Source: UBA4720 sp038227135
Lineage (GTDB): Bacteria > Gemmatimonadota > Gemmatimonadetes > Gemmatimonadales > Gemmatimonadaceae
Assembly: GCA_038227135.1 (NCBI GenBank)
Contig: JBBRQC010000002.1
Span: 1 to 64,000 of the forward strand
Direction of reading: 5' to 3'
DNA length: 64,000 bases
Positions within the stretch are counted from its first letter, which is position 1, and each line of letters starts with the position of its first letter. Positions 25,518 through 33,807 of this stretch are shown one piece after another. A program made the translations under genes and the position numbers. The notes under the pieces are model-generated. The model saw nothing but the letters and a program-made list of their open reading frames with translations. It did no database searches and was not told the origin of the DNA.

Positions 25518-25594
25518 ACTGCGCTCCTGGCATTGGTTGACGGGTTTCCTACGACTACGGTTCGATGGGGACGGTAGTTCCAAGGAGCCAGCAG

Positions 25595-26755
25595 CTACTC
25601 CGAGAGGTACGTCCGCCCCTTCCAGGTTACGCGTCGTCCACGAATCACTGCCGTGACGAAGATGTATAGAAGCACCACTGCGCCCAGCGGGTACAGCAAT
25701 GCGTAGAGCGGGTTCTCACTGATCGTGATATAGACGACGAGCCACCAGATCAGCGTTGCCACTCCCGAGATGGCCGCCCAAAGAATAATCTCCGGCGACA
25801 CATGACCCAACGCGCCAAGTATCAGCACCAGCCCCGGCAGGAGCTGCATGAGCGGCGGCAGGAGCAGCACCAATGGAAAAAACGTCCGGCCGATTCTGCC
25901 GAAGGGCACGGAATCCAATCCGCCCGCGAAGACGTTCTTTCTCCAACCGCGGGTTATCTCGCCGAGCGAGGCGTACATGCGCGTGGACAACTGGTTCACG
26001 CCAAGCATCAGCACCACTCTCTTGCGAGCGGCGAAAAAACGTTGCGCGAGCATCAGGTCCTCCGCGACCGACGAACGCACGGCTCCGTGGCCGCCGATCG
26101 CATCGTAGCTGTCGTGCGTGACGAAGATGCACTGCCCGTTGGCGATCTTGTTGCTGACGCTCGTCGCCTCCGTTATCGACTCCGTGCCGCCGTAACGCAT
26201 CGAGAGAATCGTGAAGATCTGCGGCTGGATCACCTTCTCCCAGAACCCGCCGAGCTCCTGTCGGCCGGCGACGGAGAAAAGCTGTGCTCTGGCGTCGCGC
26301 ATCGCGTTGGTGGAGCGGGTCACCAGATCCGCGCTGTGTACGGTGTCGGCGTCGGTGAACTGGAGGACGCTTCCACGCGCCACTTTCGCGCCTGTTGCGC
26401 ACGCCCACTGCTTGCCGAACCAGCCTTCCGGGAGCGGCGGGGATGTGATCACGCGCGCCCGTGGATCGCCCGCCGCCGCTTCACGCGCAATCGCCACCGT
26501 CTCGTCGGCAGAGCTGTCGTCGACGACAATCAGCTCGATGTTCGGGTACGTGGTCGAGAGGATCGACGACACGCAGCGCGCGATGTTGTGGGCTTCGTTC
26601 CGCGCCGGCACGATCACCGAAACAAGCGGCGGATTCTCGAGGGGAATCGCACTCTCGCTATCCAGCGAGCGCGAGCGGCGCAGCCGGAAATACGTGACGA
26701 GTGGCGGCACGATCCACGGCAGCGAGAGAAGTATCGCGATGAAGTAATGCATCAA
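25595..26755 (-). CDS. Membrane glycosyltransferase, GT2 family
   Basis: 386 residues. An N-terminal membrane helix is followed by the GT-A fold: 'VSVIVPARNEAHNI', 'IELIVVDDSSADET', the nucleotide/metal 'FTDADTVHS', 'SVAEDLMLAQRFF' (acceptor-side Glu-Asp) and 'GWRKNVFAG' in place of the processive QxxRW. Three or four C-terminal helices complete it. The build resembles HpnB/CrtQ-like glycosyltransferases acting on lipid acceptors (hopanoid, carotenoid or ceramide); the acceptor here is unknown. The start codon lies next to the terminator of the glycine-rich gene. Confidence 0.88.
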   Translation of the reverse strand: MMHYFIAILLSLPWIVPPLVTYFRLRRSRSLDSESAIPLENPPLVSVIVPARNEAHNIARCVSSILSTTYPNIELIVVDDSSADETVAIAREAAAGDPRARVITSPPLPEGWFGKQWACATGAKVARGSVLQFTDADTVHSADLVTRSTNAMRDARAQLFSVAGRQELGGFWEKVIQPQIFTILSMRYGGTESITEATSVSNKIANGQCIFVTHDSYDAIGGHGAVRSSVAEDLMLAQRFFAARKRVVLMLGVNQLSTRMYASLGEITRGWRKNVFAGGLDSVPFGRIGRTFFPLVLLLPPLMQLLPGLVLILGALGHVSPEIILWAAISGVATLIWWLVVYITISENPLYALLYPLGAVVLLYIFVTAVIRGRRVTWKGRTYLSE

Positions 26756-26790
26756 AAAAAGCGGGGCGCCGCGTTCACGCGACGCCCCGC
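26754..26790 (-). terminator. Terminator of the glycine-rich protein gene
   Basis: On the minus strand, a GC-rich hairpin with arms at 26790-26777 and 26774-26761 (GCGGGGCG-T-CGCG against CGCG-G-CGCCCCGC) is followed by seven T (26760-26754). It ends the upstream gene's transcript just before the glycosyltransferase ATG. Confidence 0.85.
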
Positions 26791-26804
26791 TGGATTAGAG
26801 TGAG

Positions 26805-27236
26805 TTAACGGTTTCCGCCGCCCCCGCCGGGACGTCCACCACCGCCTCCTCCTCCTCCCATTCCACCGCCACCGCCGGAGGATCCGCCCCCACCACCTGG
26901 GCGACCGCCTCCTCCCCCGCCAGCACCCTGTCCACCACCACCAGGGGGACGTCCACCACCACCGCCACCGCCCTGTCCACCACCACCCTGGCCGCCTCCG
27001 CCACCGGGCGGGCGGCCGCCGCCACCACCGCCTTGCCCTCCTCCACCTTGGCCGCCGCCACCACCGCCGCGGTTACCACCACCACCGCCCTGGCCGCCGC
27101 CACCCATTCCACCGCCATCACCTCCGGAGGATCCGCTGCCGCCGCCGGGTTTACCACCACCGCCGCCGGGTTTACCACCGCCGCCACCGCCGCCGCCTTT
27201 GTCCTTAGCACCAAAACCCTCTTCAGTACCAGCCAT
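26805..27236 (-). CDS. Extremely glycine-rich low-complexity protein
   Basis: 143 residues from the ATG at 27234-27236, which has a good Shine-Dalgarno (GGAGGG) on the minus strand. After a 13-residue start ('MAGTEEGFGAKDK') the protein is almost only Gly in blocks of 3-8, broken by Gln, Arg-Pro, Lys-Pro, Asn-Arg, Ser and Met. There is no signal peptide or hydrophobic helix. It has its own terminator. The antisense frame is also open because GGN/NCC codons leave few stops, but it lacks a ribosome site. Function unknown; such proteins can form disordered or condensate-like matrices. Confidence 0.7.
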   Translation of the reverse strand: MAGTEEGFGAKDKGGGGGGGGKPGGGGGKPGGGSGSSGGDGGGMGGGGQGGGGGNRGGGGGGQGGGGQGGGGGGRPPGGGGGQGGGGQGGGGGGGRPPGGGGQGAGGGGGGRPGGGGGSSGGGGGMGGGGGGGGRPGGGGGNR

Positions 27237-27359
27237 TCTGCTACCCTCCAGAGTTGTTTGAATCCAGGCGCGAGACGAGCAATGCATGTGCCATATTAGA
27301 AACATGCAAGCTGCAAATTCACTGCGTAATACGAGCCACCAAGAAAAACTTCTGTGCCA

Positions 27360-28283
27360 ATGACACACTTTCGCGAGCCGCAACGGCTCGCAGCCGGCGC
27401 ACGTGTCGCTTTGGTCGCACCCGCCGGCCCGCTGCCAAAACCGGACGACTTGCCGCGCGCGCTGGACAACGCCCGCTCGTTCGGTTGGGAACCGGTCGCA
27501 GGTCCGCACGCGTCGGACCGCGTCGGCTACCTGGCCGGTTACGATCGCGATCGACTGAACGACGTCAACCGTGCGCTGCGCGATCCGAAAATCGACGCGG
27601 TCTGGATTCTGCGCGGCGGGTACGGCCTGATGCGCATTCTTCCAGGCATCGATTACGACGCGTTGACTCGAGCACCAAAAGCAGTCATCGGGTTCTCGGA
27701 CGTCACCGCGCTCCATTCAGCGGTGCAGAGGAAGTGCAGGCTCATCACCTATCACGGACCACACGCGCGAGAGGTGCTCACCGATTTCTCGCGCGATTCT
27801 TTTCAGCGCGCGGTTGTCGGCCAGACCGATTCGTGTGGTGCGGCGCCCAATGCCCGCGAGATAAACGCGGGCGCGGCGGAAGGGAGGCTGGTCGGGGGAA
27901 ATCTCTCCCTTCTCTCATCCCTGTGCGGAACTCCGTACATGCCTGATCTTACCGACGGCATCCTCGTACTCGAAGACATCAACGAGCCCGTGTACCGGAT
28001 CGACAGGATGTTGCAGCAGCTGAAGCTCGCCGGAGTGCTCAACGGCTGCAAAGCGATTGTCTTCGGCGATTGCACGAGCTGTCCGGAGGACGCCGGTGGC
28101 GCCGAGGCCGGCGCCCGCAAATTCGACACGGTCCTCGGCGAGATCGCGCACGCACTCGGCATTCCATGCCTTGCTGGAATTCCAGTCGGGCACATCGCCG
28201 ACCAGTGGACGGTTCCCCTGGGGGCGATGGCGGAGCTCGACACCGCTGCGCGCACGCTCTCCGTGACCTCGTACAAGTCCTGA
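27360..28283 (+). CDS. LD-carboxypeptidase (S66 family)
   Basis: 307 residues from the ATG at 27360 (a GTG lies 6 bp upstream). S66 serine peptidases trim the terminal D-Ala from L,D-tetrapeptides during murein recycling, or inactivate microcin C-like compounds (MccF). The Ser nucleophile is in 'IGFSDVTALH', the Glu in 'LEDINEPVYRIDRML', and the His in 'GIPVGHIADQWTVPLG'; all are intact. There is no signal peptide, so it is cytoplasmic, as in recycling. It is divergent from the glycine-rich gene and followed by the rhodanese gene after 8 bp. Confidence 0.92.
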   Translation: MTHFREPQRLAAGARVALVAPAGPLPKPDDLPRALDNARSFGWEPVAGPHASDRVGYLAGYDRDRLNDVNRALRDPKIDAVWILRGGYGLMRILPGIDYDALTRAPKAVIGFSDVTALHSAVQRKCRLITYHGPHAREVLTDFSRDSFQRAVVGQTDSCGAAPNAREINAGAAEGRLVGGNLSLLSSLCGTPYMPDLTDGILVLEDINEPVYRIDRMLQQLKLAGVLNGCKAIVFGDCTSCPEDAGGAEAGARKFDTVLGEIAHALGIPCLAGIPVGHIADQWTVPLGAMAELDTAARTLSVTSYKS

Positions 28284-28291
28284 GGACACAG

Positions 28292-28654
28292 ATGGCACAC
28301 AAGACGGGTGAGGACATGATCGAAGAAGCAAAGCAGCAAATCAATGAAGTCACGCCGGAGCAGGTGCGCGAGATGCAGTCGCGAGGCGAGCGAGTCGTGT
28401 ATCTGGATGTCAGAGAGCCGAACGAATGGAATCTCGGACGACTGCCGCAGGCGGTCCACCTCCCCCGCGGAAATCTGGAGACCAAGGTCGAAGGCCTCAT
28501 CGACCGGACTCAGAAAGTGGTGATTTATTGCGCTCGCGGAAATCGATCGGCGCTGGCTGCTCTGACGATGAAGCAGATGGGATACGAGAACGTCGCGTCG
28601 ATAGCCCGCGGCTTTCAGGGCTGGGCCGACATCGGCGGTGAAGTCGAAGGGTGA
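28292..28654 (+). CDS. Rhodanese-domain sulfurtransferase
   Basis: 120 residues, a single rhodanese domain. The start ATG at 28292 follows GAGG at 28282-28285. 'VVYLDVREPNEW' and the active-site loop 'YCARGNRSA' with the persulfide-forming Cys are present, as is 'GFQGWADIGGEVEG' at the end. Such proteins transfer sulfane sulfur, for example in detoxification or cofactor sulfuration. It sits in a chain LD-carboxypeptidase - rhodanese - hydrolase with an overlap of 4 bp to the hydrolase. Confidence 0.93.
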   Translation: MAHKTGEDMIEEAKQQINEVTPEQVREMQSRGERVVYLDVREPNEWNLGRLPQAVHLPRGNLETKVEGLIDRTQKVVIYCARGNRSALAALTMKQMGYENVASIARGFQGWADIGGEVEG

Positions 28655-29493
28655 CCGAGGTGAGCGCGGCGAGTCCGAAGGCCTTCGATATCCCGTGCGC
28701 GGATGGACTGTTCATCCGCGGCGAGGTCTATCCCGCGGAAACACCGCTCGGATCAGTCGTCATCTGTCACGGGTTCAAGGGATTCGCGCACTGGGCGTTC
28801 TTTCCCTATCTCGCGCGATCGCTGGCCGAGAGCGGATTGACGGCCATCACGTTCGATTTCTCGGGGAGCGGAATCGGGCCCGATCGAGAAACGTTCACCC
28901 AGCCGGACGCATTCGGAGGAAATACTTTCACGAGGGACCTCGAAGACATAGGCAACGTGGTCGACTATGCGCGTCGAATGAAATTCATAAAGGGCAAATT
29001 CGGCCTCTTCGGGCATTCGCGCGGCGGCGCGATGGCGATTCTCTACACCGCCACACCGGACTCGGATGTAAAGTGTCTCGTGACGTGGGCGGCAATCGGC
29101 CGCACCCTCTGGTGGACTCCAGAGGAGGCCAGCACCTGGCGGAAGCAGGGTTACGCTGAGGTGACAAATTCTCGCACGGGCCAGGCAATGCGCATGGGAA
29201 CGGAGCTGCTCGACGATGTGGAGATCCACGGAAAGACGAAGCTCAACATCCCCGCCGCGGCGGCAAAGATCAAAGTGCCGTGGCTCATCGTTCACGGAAC
29301 GGGGGACGACACCGTGCCGAGCACAAATGCGGAGCGACTTCATGAGCTCTCGATCGGATCGAGCACGCTTCGTCTGATCGAGGGCGCGAACCACGGGTTC
29401 GATGCGAAGCATCCTCTGACCGAAGTACCCCCGGTTCTGGAGAGCGTCGTGCAGGAGACAGTGAGGTTCTTCGTGCGGAACACTGCCTCGTGA
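28651..29493 (+). CDS. Alpha/beta hydrolase
   Basis: 280 residues from the GTG at 28651 (GTGA overlap with the rhodanese stop). The oxyanion-hole segment is 'VICHGFKGF', the nucleophile elbow is 'LFGHSRGGAMAIL', the acid is in 'VHGTGDDTVP' and the base in 'GANHGFDAKHP', so the triad is complete. The lack of a signal peptide makes it cytoplasmic. It belongs to the broad dienelactone-hydrolase/acyl-peptidase-like esterases; the substrate is unknown. Confidence 0.9.
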   Translation: MTEVSAASPKAFDIPCADGLFIRGEVYPAETPLGSVVICHGFKGFAHWAFFPYLARSLAESGLTAITFDFSGSGIGPDRETFTQPDAFGGNTFTRDLEDIGNVVDYARRMKFIKGKFGLFGHSRGGAMAILYTATPDSDVKCLVTWAAIGRTLWWTPEEASTWRKQGYAEVTNSRTGQAMRMGTELLDDVEIHGKTKLNIPAAAAKIKVPWLIVHGTGDDTVPSTNAERLHELSIGSSTLRLIEGANHGFDAKHPLTEVPPVLESVVQETVRFFVRNTAS

Positions 29494-29527
29494 TGAAGTA
29501 AGTAAAGGCGGGAGCGGGAGTGACGAG

Positions 29528-30121
29528 ATGACGACGCTCTTCGAGCATCCGGACATCGTGAAGCTGCGGTCCGCCCTCGACACGCACAAAGCGGTCGGTG
29601 GCGGCAAAGAGGAAGGACGACGGGCGGCGGTGGCTTTGATCTTTCGCGCGGGAGAAGGGGGAGCGCCGGAGCTGCTCTTCATCAAGCGCGCCGACTATCC
29701 GGCTGATCCCTGGAGCGGCCAGGTCGCCTTTCCGGGCGGGAGAGAAGAAGCCGGCGATGCGAATCTCTCCGATACTGCATTGCGGGAGACGCGCGAGGAG
29801 ACAGGAATCGATCTCAGGAACGATGGGACTGTGATCGGCACGCTCGACGATCTTCGCCCGCAGACCAGCGCGTTACCGGCGATTATCGTGCGGCCGTACG
29901 TGGTGTTGCTGAACCGCGAGGATTCGTTGCTACTGAGCGATGAGGTCGCGTTGGCGTTCTGGGTTCCGCTCGCTGAACTGAGGCAATCCGGCTCGTGGCG
30001 CGCTACGTCCGTGTACGCGCGCGGGATCCAATTGTCCGCGCGCGCGTTTCATCACGAAGGCTACGTGATCTGGGGTATGACCGAGCGAATTCTCGCCCAG
30101 CTGCTAACGCTGCTCGGCTGA
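29528..30121 (+). CDS. Nudix hydrolase (CoA pyrophosphatase type)
   Basis: 197 residues. The Nudix box is in 'FPGGREEAGDANLSDTAL' followed by 'RETREETGI', and the preceding 'KRADYPADPWSGQVAFPGG' is the NudL/CoA-ase signature (UPF0035). These enzymes split CoA into phosphopantetheine and 3',5'-ADP. It lies 34 bp after the hydrolase gene on the same strand and converges with the beta-propeller gene. Confidence 0.92.
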   Translation: MTTLFEHPDIVKLRSALDTHKAVGGGKEEGRRAAVALIFRAGEGGAPELLFIKRADYPADPWSGQVAFPGGREEAGDANLSDTALRETREETGIDLRNDGTVIGTLDDLRPQTSALPAIIVRPYVVLLNREDSLLLSDEVALAFWVPLAELRQSGSWRATSVYARGIQLSARAFHHEGYVIWGMTERILAQLLTLLG

Positions 30122-30123
30122 GC

Positions 30124-31170
30124 CTAACGATCGAGCACGAGCACGACGAACGACCCCGGAATCATCGGAGCACGCGGCCGCGGATGATCCGCGGTCGGTG
30201 CGGGCGGCGTACCGAACTCCGCCGTTACCGTGTAGAGACGATGGGTCTTCGGATTCAGGGTCATGGTCCGCGCGCCGCGCTGCGTCGGCACCGTCTCGAC
30301 TACCGAATACTTGTCGGGAGTGTCTTCGTGCACGACCGTGATCGATCCCTCGCCGTTCGACGTGAACGCGAGCTGCGTTCCCGGGTCGAACCCGGCGGCA
30401 TCCACCCCATCACCGACGGGAACGGTAGCGACGACTTTGCCCGTATGCATGTCGACGATTGCCATGGTCTTGTTGCCGCATCCGGCGAACAGACGCTGAT
30501 GAACCCGGTCTATCGCGAGCCCACTCGGCTCTTCGCACGGCGCCAGGGGCCAGCGCGCCAGGACCGCGAGTGTCTTCGGATCGAACACGGCGATCTGACT
30601 CTTGTCCTCGAGATTTACGTAGCCGCGCCCGTGGTCGAACGCTGCTCCCTCGGGCTTGCCGGCAAGGTCCACCGTGCCAACGACAGTGCCGTTGGTTGCG
30701 TCGATTGCCGTCGCGTTGCTCGTCCCACCGTTGAAGGTGAACACGCGCTTCGTTGCGGGATCATAGAAGATCGCGTCCGGACCTCTGGCGGGGACCTTCA
30801 CCACCCCGATCGGTGCAAGCGTCTTGTAATCGAAGATCGTCACGCTCGAATCGCGGCCGTTGCTCGTGAATCCGCGGTTCAGCTCCGGCGCGAGAGCAAC
30901 GCCATGAATTCCCGGTGTGTTCGGGATGTCACCGATCACGCTGTCGCGGCCGAGATCGATGACCATCGCATGCGTTCCGCGCGACAGAAAGAGCCGGTTC
31001 CCGTCGGGATCTGCGGTCATGTAGTCCCAGCCGCCTTCACCCCCGGGGAGGATCTTATGTATGACGTGATAGCCCGGCGCAGCGACCTGGGCTGTCGCGG
31101 ACGGCGAAGCGACGAGAGTCGCAACGATGGCTGAGGCGCCAACCGAAAGAAAGAATTTCGACTTCACCAC
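30124..31170 (-). CDS. Secreted YncE-like beta-propeller protein
   Basis: 348 residues starting at a GTG (31168-31170) behind AGGAG. A signal peptide ends in 'ASPSATAQVAA' at about residue 28. The body is made of repeated ~42-residue blades of the type 'DPxTxRVFTxNGxxxxxxxID', as in YncE and the PQQ-like/NHL surface proteins. Asp/Asn-Gly turns dominate; no catalytic residues are recognisable. It would sit in the periplasm and bind a ligand or nucleic acid. The membrane protein gene lies 50 bp upstream on the same strand. Confidence 0.88.
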   Translation of the reverse strand: MVKSKFFLSVGASAIVATLVASPSATAQVAAPGYHVIHKILPGGEGGWDYMTADPDGNRLFLSRGTHAMVIDLGRDSVIGDIPNTPGIHGVALAPELNRGFTSNGRDSSVTIFDYKTLAPIGVVKVPARGPDAIFYDPATKRVFTFNGGTSNATAIDATNGTVVGTVDLAGKPEGAAFDHGRGYVNLEDKSQIAVFDPKTLAVLARWPLAPCEEPSGLAIDRVHQRLFAGCGNKTMAIVDMHTGKVVATVPVGDGVDAAGFDPGTQLAFTSNGEGSITVVHEDTPDKYSVVETVPTQRGARTMTLNPKTHRLYTVTAEFGTPPAPTADHPRPRAPMIPGSFVVLVLDR

Positions 31171-31220
31171 GTTCTCCTGATTGATTGACTGGTTTGGTAC
31201 GGTAGCGAGCTTGCTCGACG

Positions 31221-31748
31221 TCAGTGCCCTGCCGTCGTATCACCACGCAGCTTGGTAACGACCGCAGGGGGAAGTCCTGCCGGTGCATCCTTGAGGTCGA
31301 GCATCGGTGATTCGTGGATGATCTTTCCGCCGAGGTACGACGTCCGCGCCACAGTGCTGGCGGCGAGGATGGATCCGATCACGACGCCCGCCCGCATCCA
31401 CCCGGGAATCGCCTCGCCCGGCCTCTTCAGGGATCTCCACCATGCGTAGGCGGCGAATGCTCCGAAGATGAGAATCACCCACAGCGTCCACTCGGCGGCG
31501 GCGTCGTGCGCCTCGATGGTGCCGTGCTGGATATACCACGGATCCCTGAGCGCGCGGTCGGCCTGGTTTCCAGTAAGAAACACCGGGTAGACGGAAACAC
31601 CGGCCAGTGTAAGCGCACCCATCGCAGTCAGCCATAATCCTCGACGCCCAAGCACGAGCGCGAGGATGGCAATTACGAGCGCTACGAAGCTCAGCACCAC
31701 CGGAAAGTGATTGATCAGAATGTGCGCGTAGGGCCAGGTGAACGTCAT
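31221..31748 (-). CDS. Integral membrane protein, DUF2231-like
   Basis: 175 residues with four or five transmembrane helices. Histidines sit at helix ends ('YAHILINHFPVVLSF', 'IQHGTIEAHDAAAEW', 'LGGKIIHESPM'), a pattern reminiscent of DUF2231 and of b-type heme ligands, though heme binding is only a guess. The upstream region is shared with the manganese operon, transcribed the other way. It precedes the beta-propeller gene by 50 bp and may form an operon with it. Confidence 0.7.
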   Translation of the reverse strand: MTFTWPYAHILINHFPVVLSFVALVIAILALVLGRRGLWLTAMGALTLAGVSVYPVFLTGNQADRALRDPWYIQHGTIEAHDAAAEWTLWVILIFGAFAAYAWWRSLKRPGEAIPGWMRAGVVIGSILAASTVARTSYLGGKIIHESPMLDLKDAPAGLPPAVVTKLRGDTTAGH

Positions 31749-31899
31749 GGTCAGGTCTTGGGTACGGGAGTCGACGCCAAAGTAGTCCGCGAGAACTTAC
31801 GGGCGGCATGATGAGATTGTTGGGTGTCCGGAGCGTGAGTGGGAGGCCCGCGAAGGTTAAACGTGTTGATAGCCGCCTGAAAAGTTCACTTGCGCAGAA

Positions 31900-31917
31900 A
31901 GTTAGGCCATACTAACT
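31900..31917. promoter_or_regulatory. DtxR/MntR-type operator upstream of mntH
   Basis: An 18-bp palindrome with perfect arms AGTTAG and CTAACT around GCCATA, similar in build to DtxR-family boxes. It covers the place where the -35 would lie for the TATAAT at 31934-31939. The repressor is likely the DtxR-family protein encoded at the end of the same operon. Confidence 0.6.
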
Positions 31918-31933
31918 TATTTTCTAGTTTCCT

Positions 31934-31939
31934 TATAAT
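31934..31939 (+). promoter_or_regulatory. -10 box of the mntH operon
   Basis: A perfect TATAAT, 16 bp after the CTAACT operator arm and only 12 bp before the TTG start codon. A transcript beginning about 6-7 bp downstream of it would be nearly leaderless. Confidence 0.55.
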
Positions 31940-31951
31940 CTCGGTATAGCC

Positions 31952-33340
31952 TTGGCCATACGGTTGGATCCACAACGCGAACCAGTCCGCCTCGAGGCGG
32001 ATGCCGCGACCTCGACTCCACCGCCCGGATGGCGGCGAGCGCGGGCGACCCCGTCGCTCGTAGAGGTCTATCGCACCGTCCCGGTCGCCGGGAAAGGCTG
32101 GTGGCGGAAGATCGCTGCATTCGCCGGACCGGGTTATCTCGTCGCGGTCGGCTACATGGATCCGGGAAACTGGGCGACCGATCTCGCCGGTGGATCGAAG
32201 TTCGGCTATACGCTTCTGAGCGTGATACTCGCCTCGAATCTGATGGCGATCCTGCTGCAGGGTCTCGCTTCCAAGCTCGGCATTGTCACCGGCCGGGACC
32301 TCGCCCAGGCCTGCCGCGACCACTACTCCAAGCCGGTCGGTGTGCTGCTCTGGATCGCGTGCGAGATTGCCATCGCCGCCTGCGATCTCGCGGAAGTCAT
32401 CGGATCGGCGATCGCACTCAATCTGCTTTTCCATATTCCCATCCCTGTCGGAATCGTCATCACTGCCGCCGACGTGCTGGTCGTGCTCTATCTGCAGAAC
32501 AAGGGATTCAGGTTGCTCGAGGCGCTGGTAATCGCGCTCATCGCGACCGTCGGCGTCTGTTTCCTATTCGAGATAATTCTTTCGCAGCCGCCGCTCGCCG
32601 GGGTGCTGCGCGGATTCATCCCTTCGACTGCAATCGTCCGCGATCCCTCGATGCTCTACATCGCGGTGGGGATACTCGGCGCCACTGTCATGCCGCACAA
32701 CCTCTACCTGCATTCGTCGATCGTGCAGACGCGCCAATACGAGGAGACGCTCGAAGGCAAGCGCGAAGCCGTGCATTTCGCCTTCATCGATTCGACGATC
32801 GCGCTGACGTTCGCGCTGTTCATCAACGCCGCGATACTGATCATCGCGGCCACGACGTTTCACACGACCGGACATTCGGACGTCGCCGAGATTCAGGACG
32901 CCTTCAAGCTGCTGACGCCGTTATTGGGTGGGGGCGCGAGCGTCATATTCGCACTGGCGCTGCTGGCGTCGGGGCAGAACTCGACGATCACCGGCACCCT
33001 CGCCGGACAGATCGTGATGGAGGGATTCCTCAACATCAGGCTGCGGCCCTGGCTGCGCCGGCTGATAACCCGCGGAGTCGCCATCGTTCCCGCCGTGATC
33101 GTGGCGATGCTGTTCGGGGAAAGCGGCACAGCGAAGCTACTCATATTGAGCCAGGTAGTCCTGAGTATGCAGCTGTCGTTCGCGGTCTTTCCGTTGGTGG
33201 CTTTCACGTCGGACAAGCTCAAGATGGGGGAACTGGTAAATCCCGCCTGGCTCAAGGCGCTCGCCTACGCTGTTGCATTCGTCATCGCCTCGCTTAACAT
33301 TTGGCTGCTGTTCCAATTATTCCACGGTTCGGTGATCTGA
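31952..33340 (+). CDS. mntH: Nramp-family Mn2+/Fe2+ transporter
   Basis: 462 residues with about eleven transmembrane helices. The two metal-site signatures are intact: 'GYMDPGNWATDL' in helix 1 and 'GATVMPHNLYLHS' in helix 6. MntH imports Mn2+ (or Fe2+) with protons across the inner membrane. The start is a TTG at 31952 with no visible ribosome site; another TTG lies at 31964. The N-terminal cytoplasmic stretch 'SLVEVYRTVPVAGKGWWRK' is normal for the family, so an even later start is unlikely. The stop overlaps the UspA start (TGATG). Regulation by manganese is predicted from the upstream palindrome. Confidence 0.95.
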   Translation: MAIRLDPQREPVRLEADAATSTPPPGWRRARATPSLVEVYRTVPVAGKGWWRKIAAFAGPGYLVAVGYMDPGNWATDLAGGSKFGYTLLSVILASNLMAILLQGLASKLGIVTGRDLAQACRDHYSKPVGVLLWIACEIAIAACDLAEVIGSAIALNLLFHIPIPVGIVITAADVLVVLYLQNKGFRLLEALVIALIATVGVCFLFEIILSQPPLAGVLRGFIPSTAIVRDPSMLYIAVGILGATVMPHNLYLHSSIVQTRQYEETLEGKREAVHFAFIDSTIALTFALFINAAILIIAATTFHTTGHSDVAEIQDAFKLLTPLLGGGASVIFALALLASGQNSTITGTLAGQIVMEGFLNIRLRPWLRRLITRGVAIVPAVIVAMLFGESGTAKLLILSQVVLSMQLSFAVFPLVAFTSDKLKMGELVNPAWLKALAYAVAFVIASLNIWLLFQLFHGSVI

Positions 33341-33807
33341 TGTATCAGCGCATACTCGTCCCCGTCGAGCATTCGCCCTACGATGACGTAGTCCTGGATC
33401 ACGTCCGGAAGCTGGCTCGCACGTGCAACGACGCATCGATCGTGCTGATCCACGTTGCCGACGGATGGGCGGCGCGGAACATCAACCAGCTCGATCTACG
33501 CGAATCGGAAGAAATGAAAAGCGACCGCGAGTACATCGAAGGGATTGCCGAGTCCCTCGAGCGGGACGGATACAGCGCCGAAGCAATTCTCGCCGGTGGT
33601 GATCCCGCCAGGGAGATCGCGGCGTGCGCGCAACGGGAGAACTGCGACCTGATCGCGATGGCGACGCACGGTCACCGCGGGCTCTCGGATGTGCTGCGCG
33701 GCAGCGTCGCGAGCGAACTCAGGCACATCTCGATGCTGCCAGTTCTGATGGTCCGTGGACTTCCGCATTTGCACGCGCCTCCGGCGGGACCGCGGCCGGC
33801 TCGATGA
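33340..33807 (+). CDS. Universal stress protein, UspA family
   Basis: 155 residues. A typical Usp fold begins 'MYQRILVPVEHSPYDDVVLDH' (start region) and ends with the ATP-binding loop 'ATHGHRGLSDVLRGSVASEL', which fits G-2x-G-9x-G(S/T). It is cytoplasmic and binds ATP; the physiological role is unclear, often stress survival. The gene lies between the manganese transporter and its repressor, overlapping both by 1 and 4 bp, and so is under the same control. A link between oxidative stress and manganese is a reasonable reading (inference). Confidence 0.93.
   Translation: MYQRILVPVEHSPYDDVVLDHVRKLARTCNDASIVLIHVADGWAARNINQLDLRESEEMKSDREYIEGIAESLERDGYSAEAILAGGDPAREIAACAQRENCDLIAMATHGHRGLSDVLRGSVASELRHISMLPVLMVRGLPHLHAPPAGPRPAR

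Noticed and set aside
26795..27214. Open minus frame in another phase (Ala/Val-rich) and an antisense Thr/Ala-rich frame over the glycine-rich gene.
   Set aside because: They arise from GGN repeats read in shifted phases; only the glycine-rich frame has a ribosome site and ends just before the terminator.
26805..27236. Possible tandem DNA repeat or CRISPR-like array in the CCA/CCG-rich stretch.
   Set aside because: The unit length is irregular (9-30 bp) and there are no unique spacers; it is codon-level repetition.
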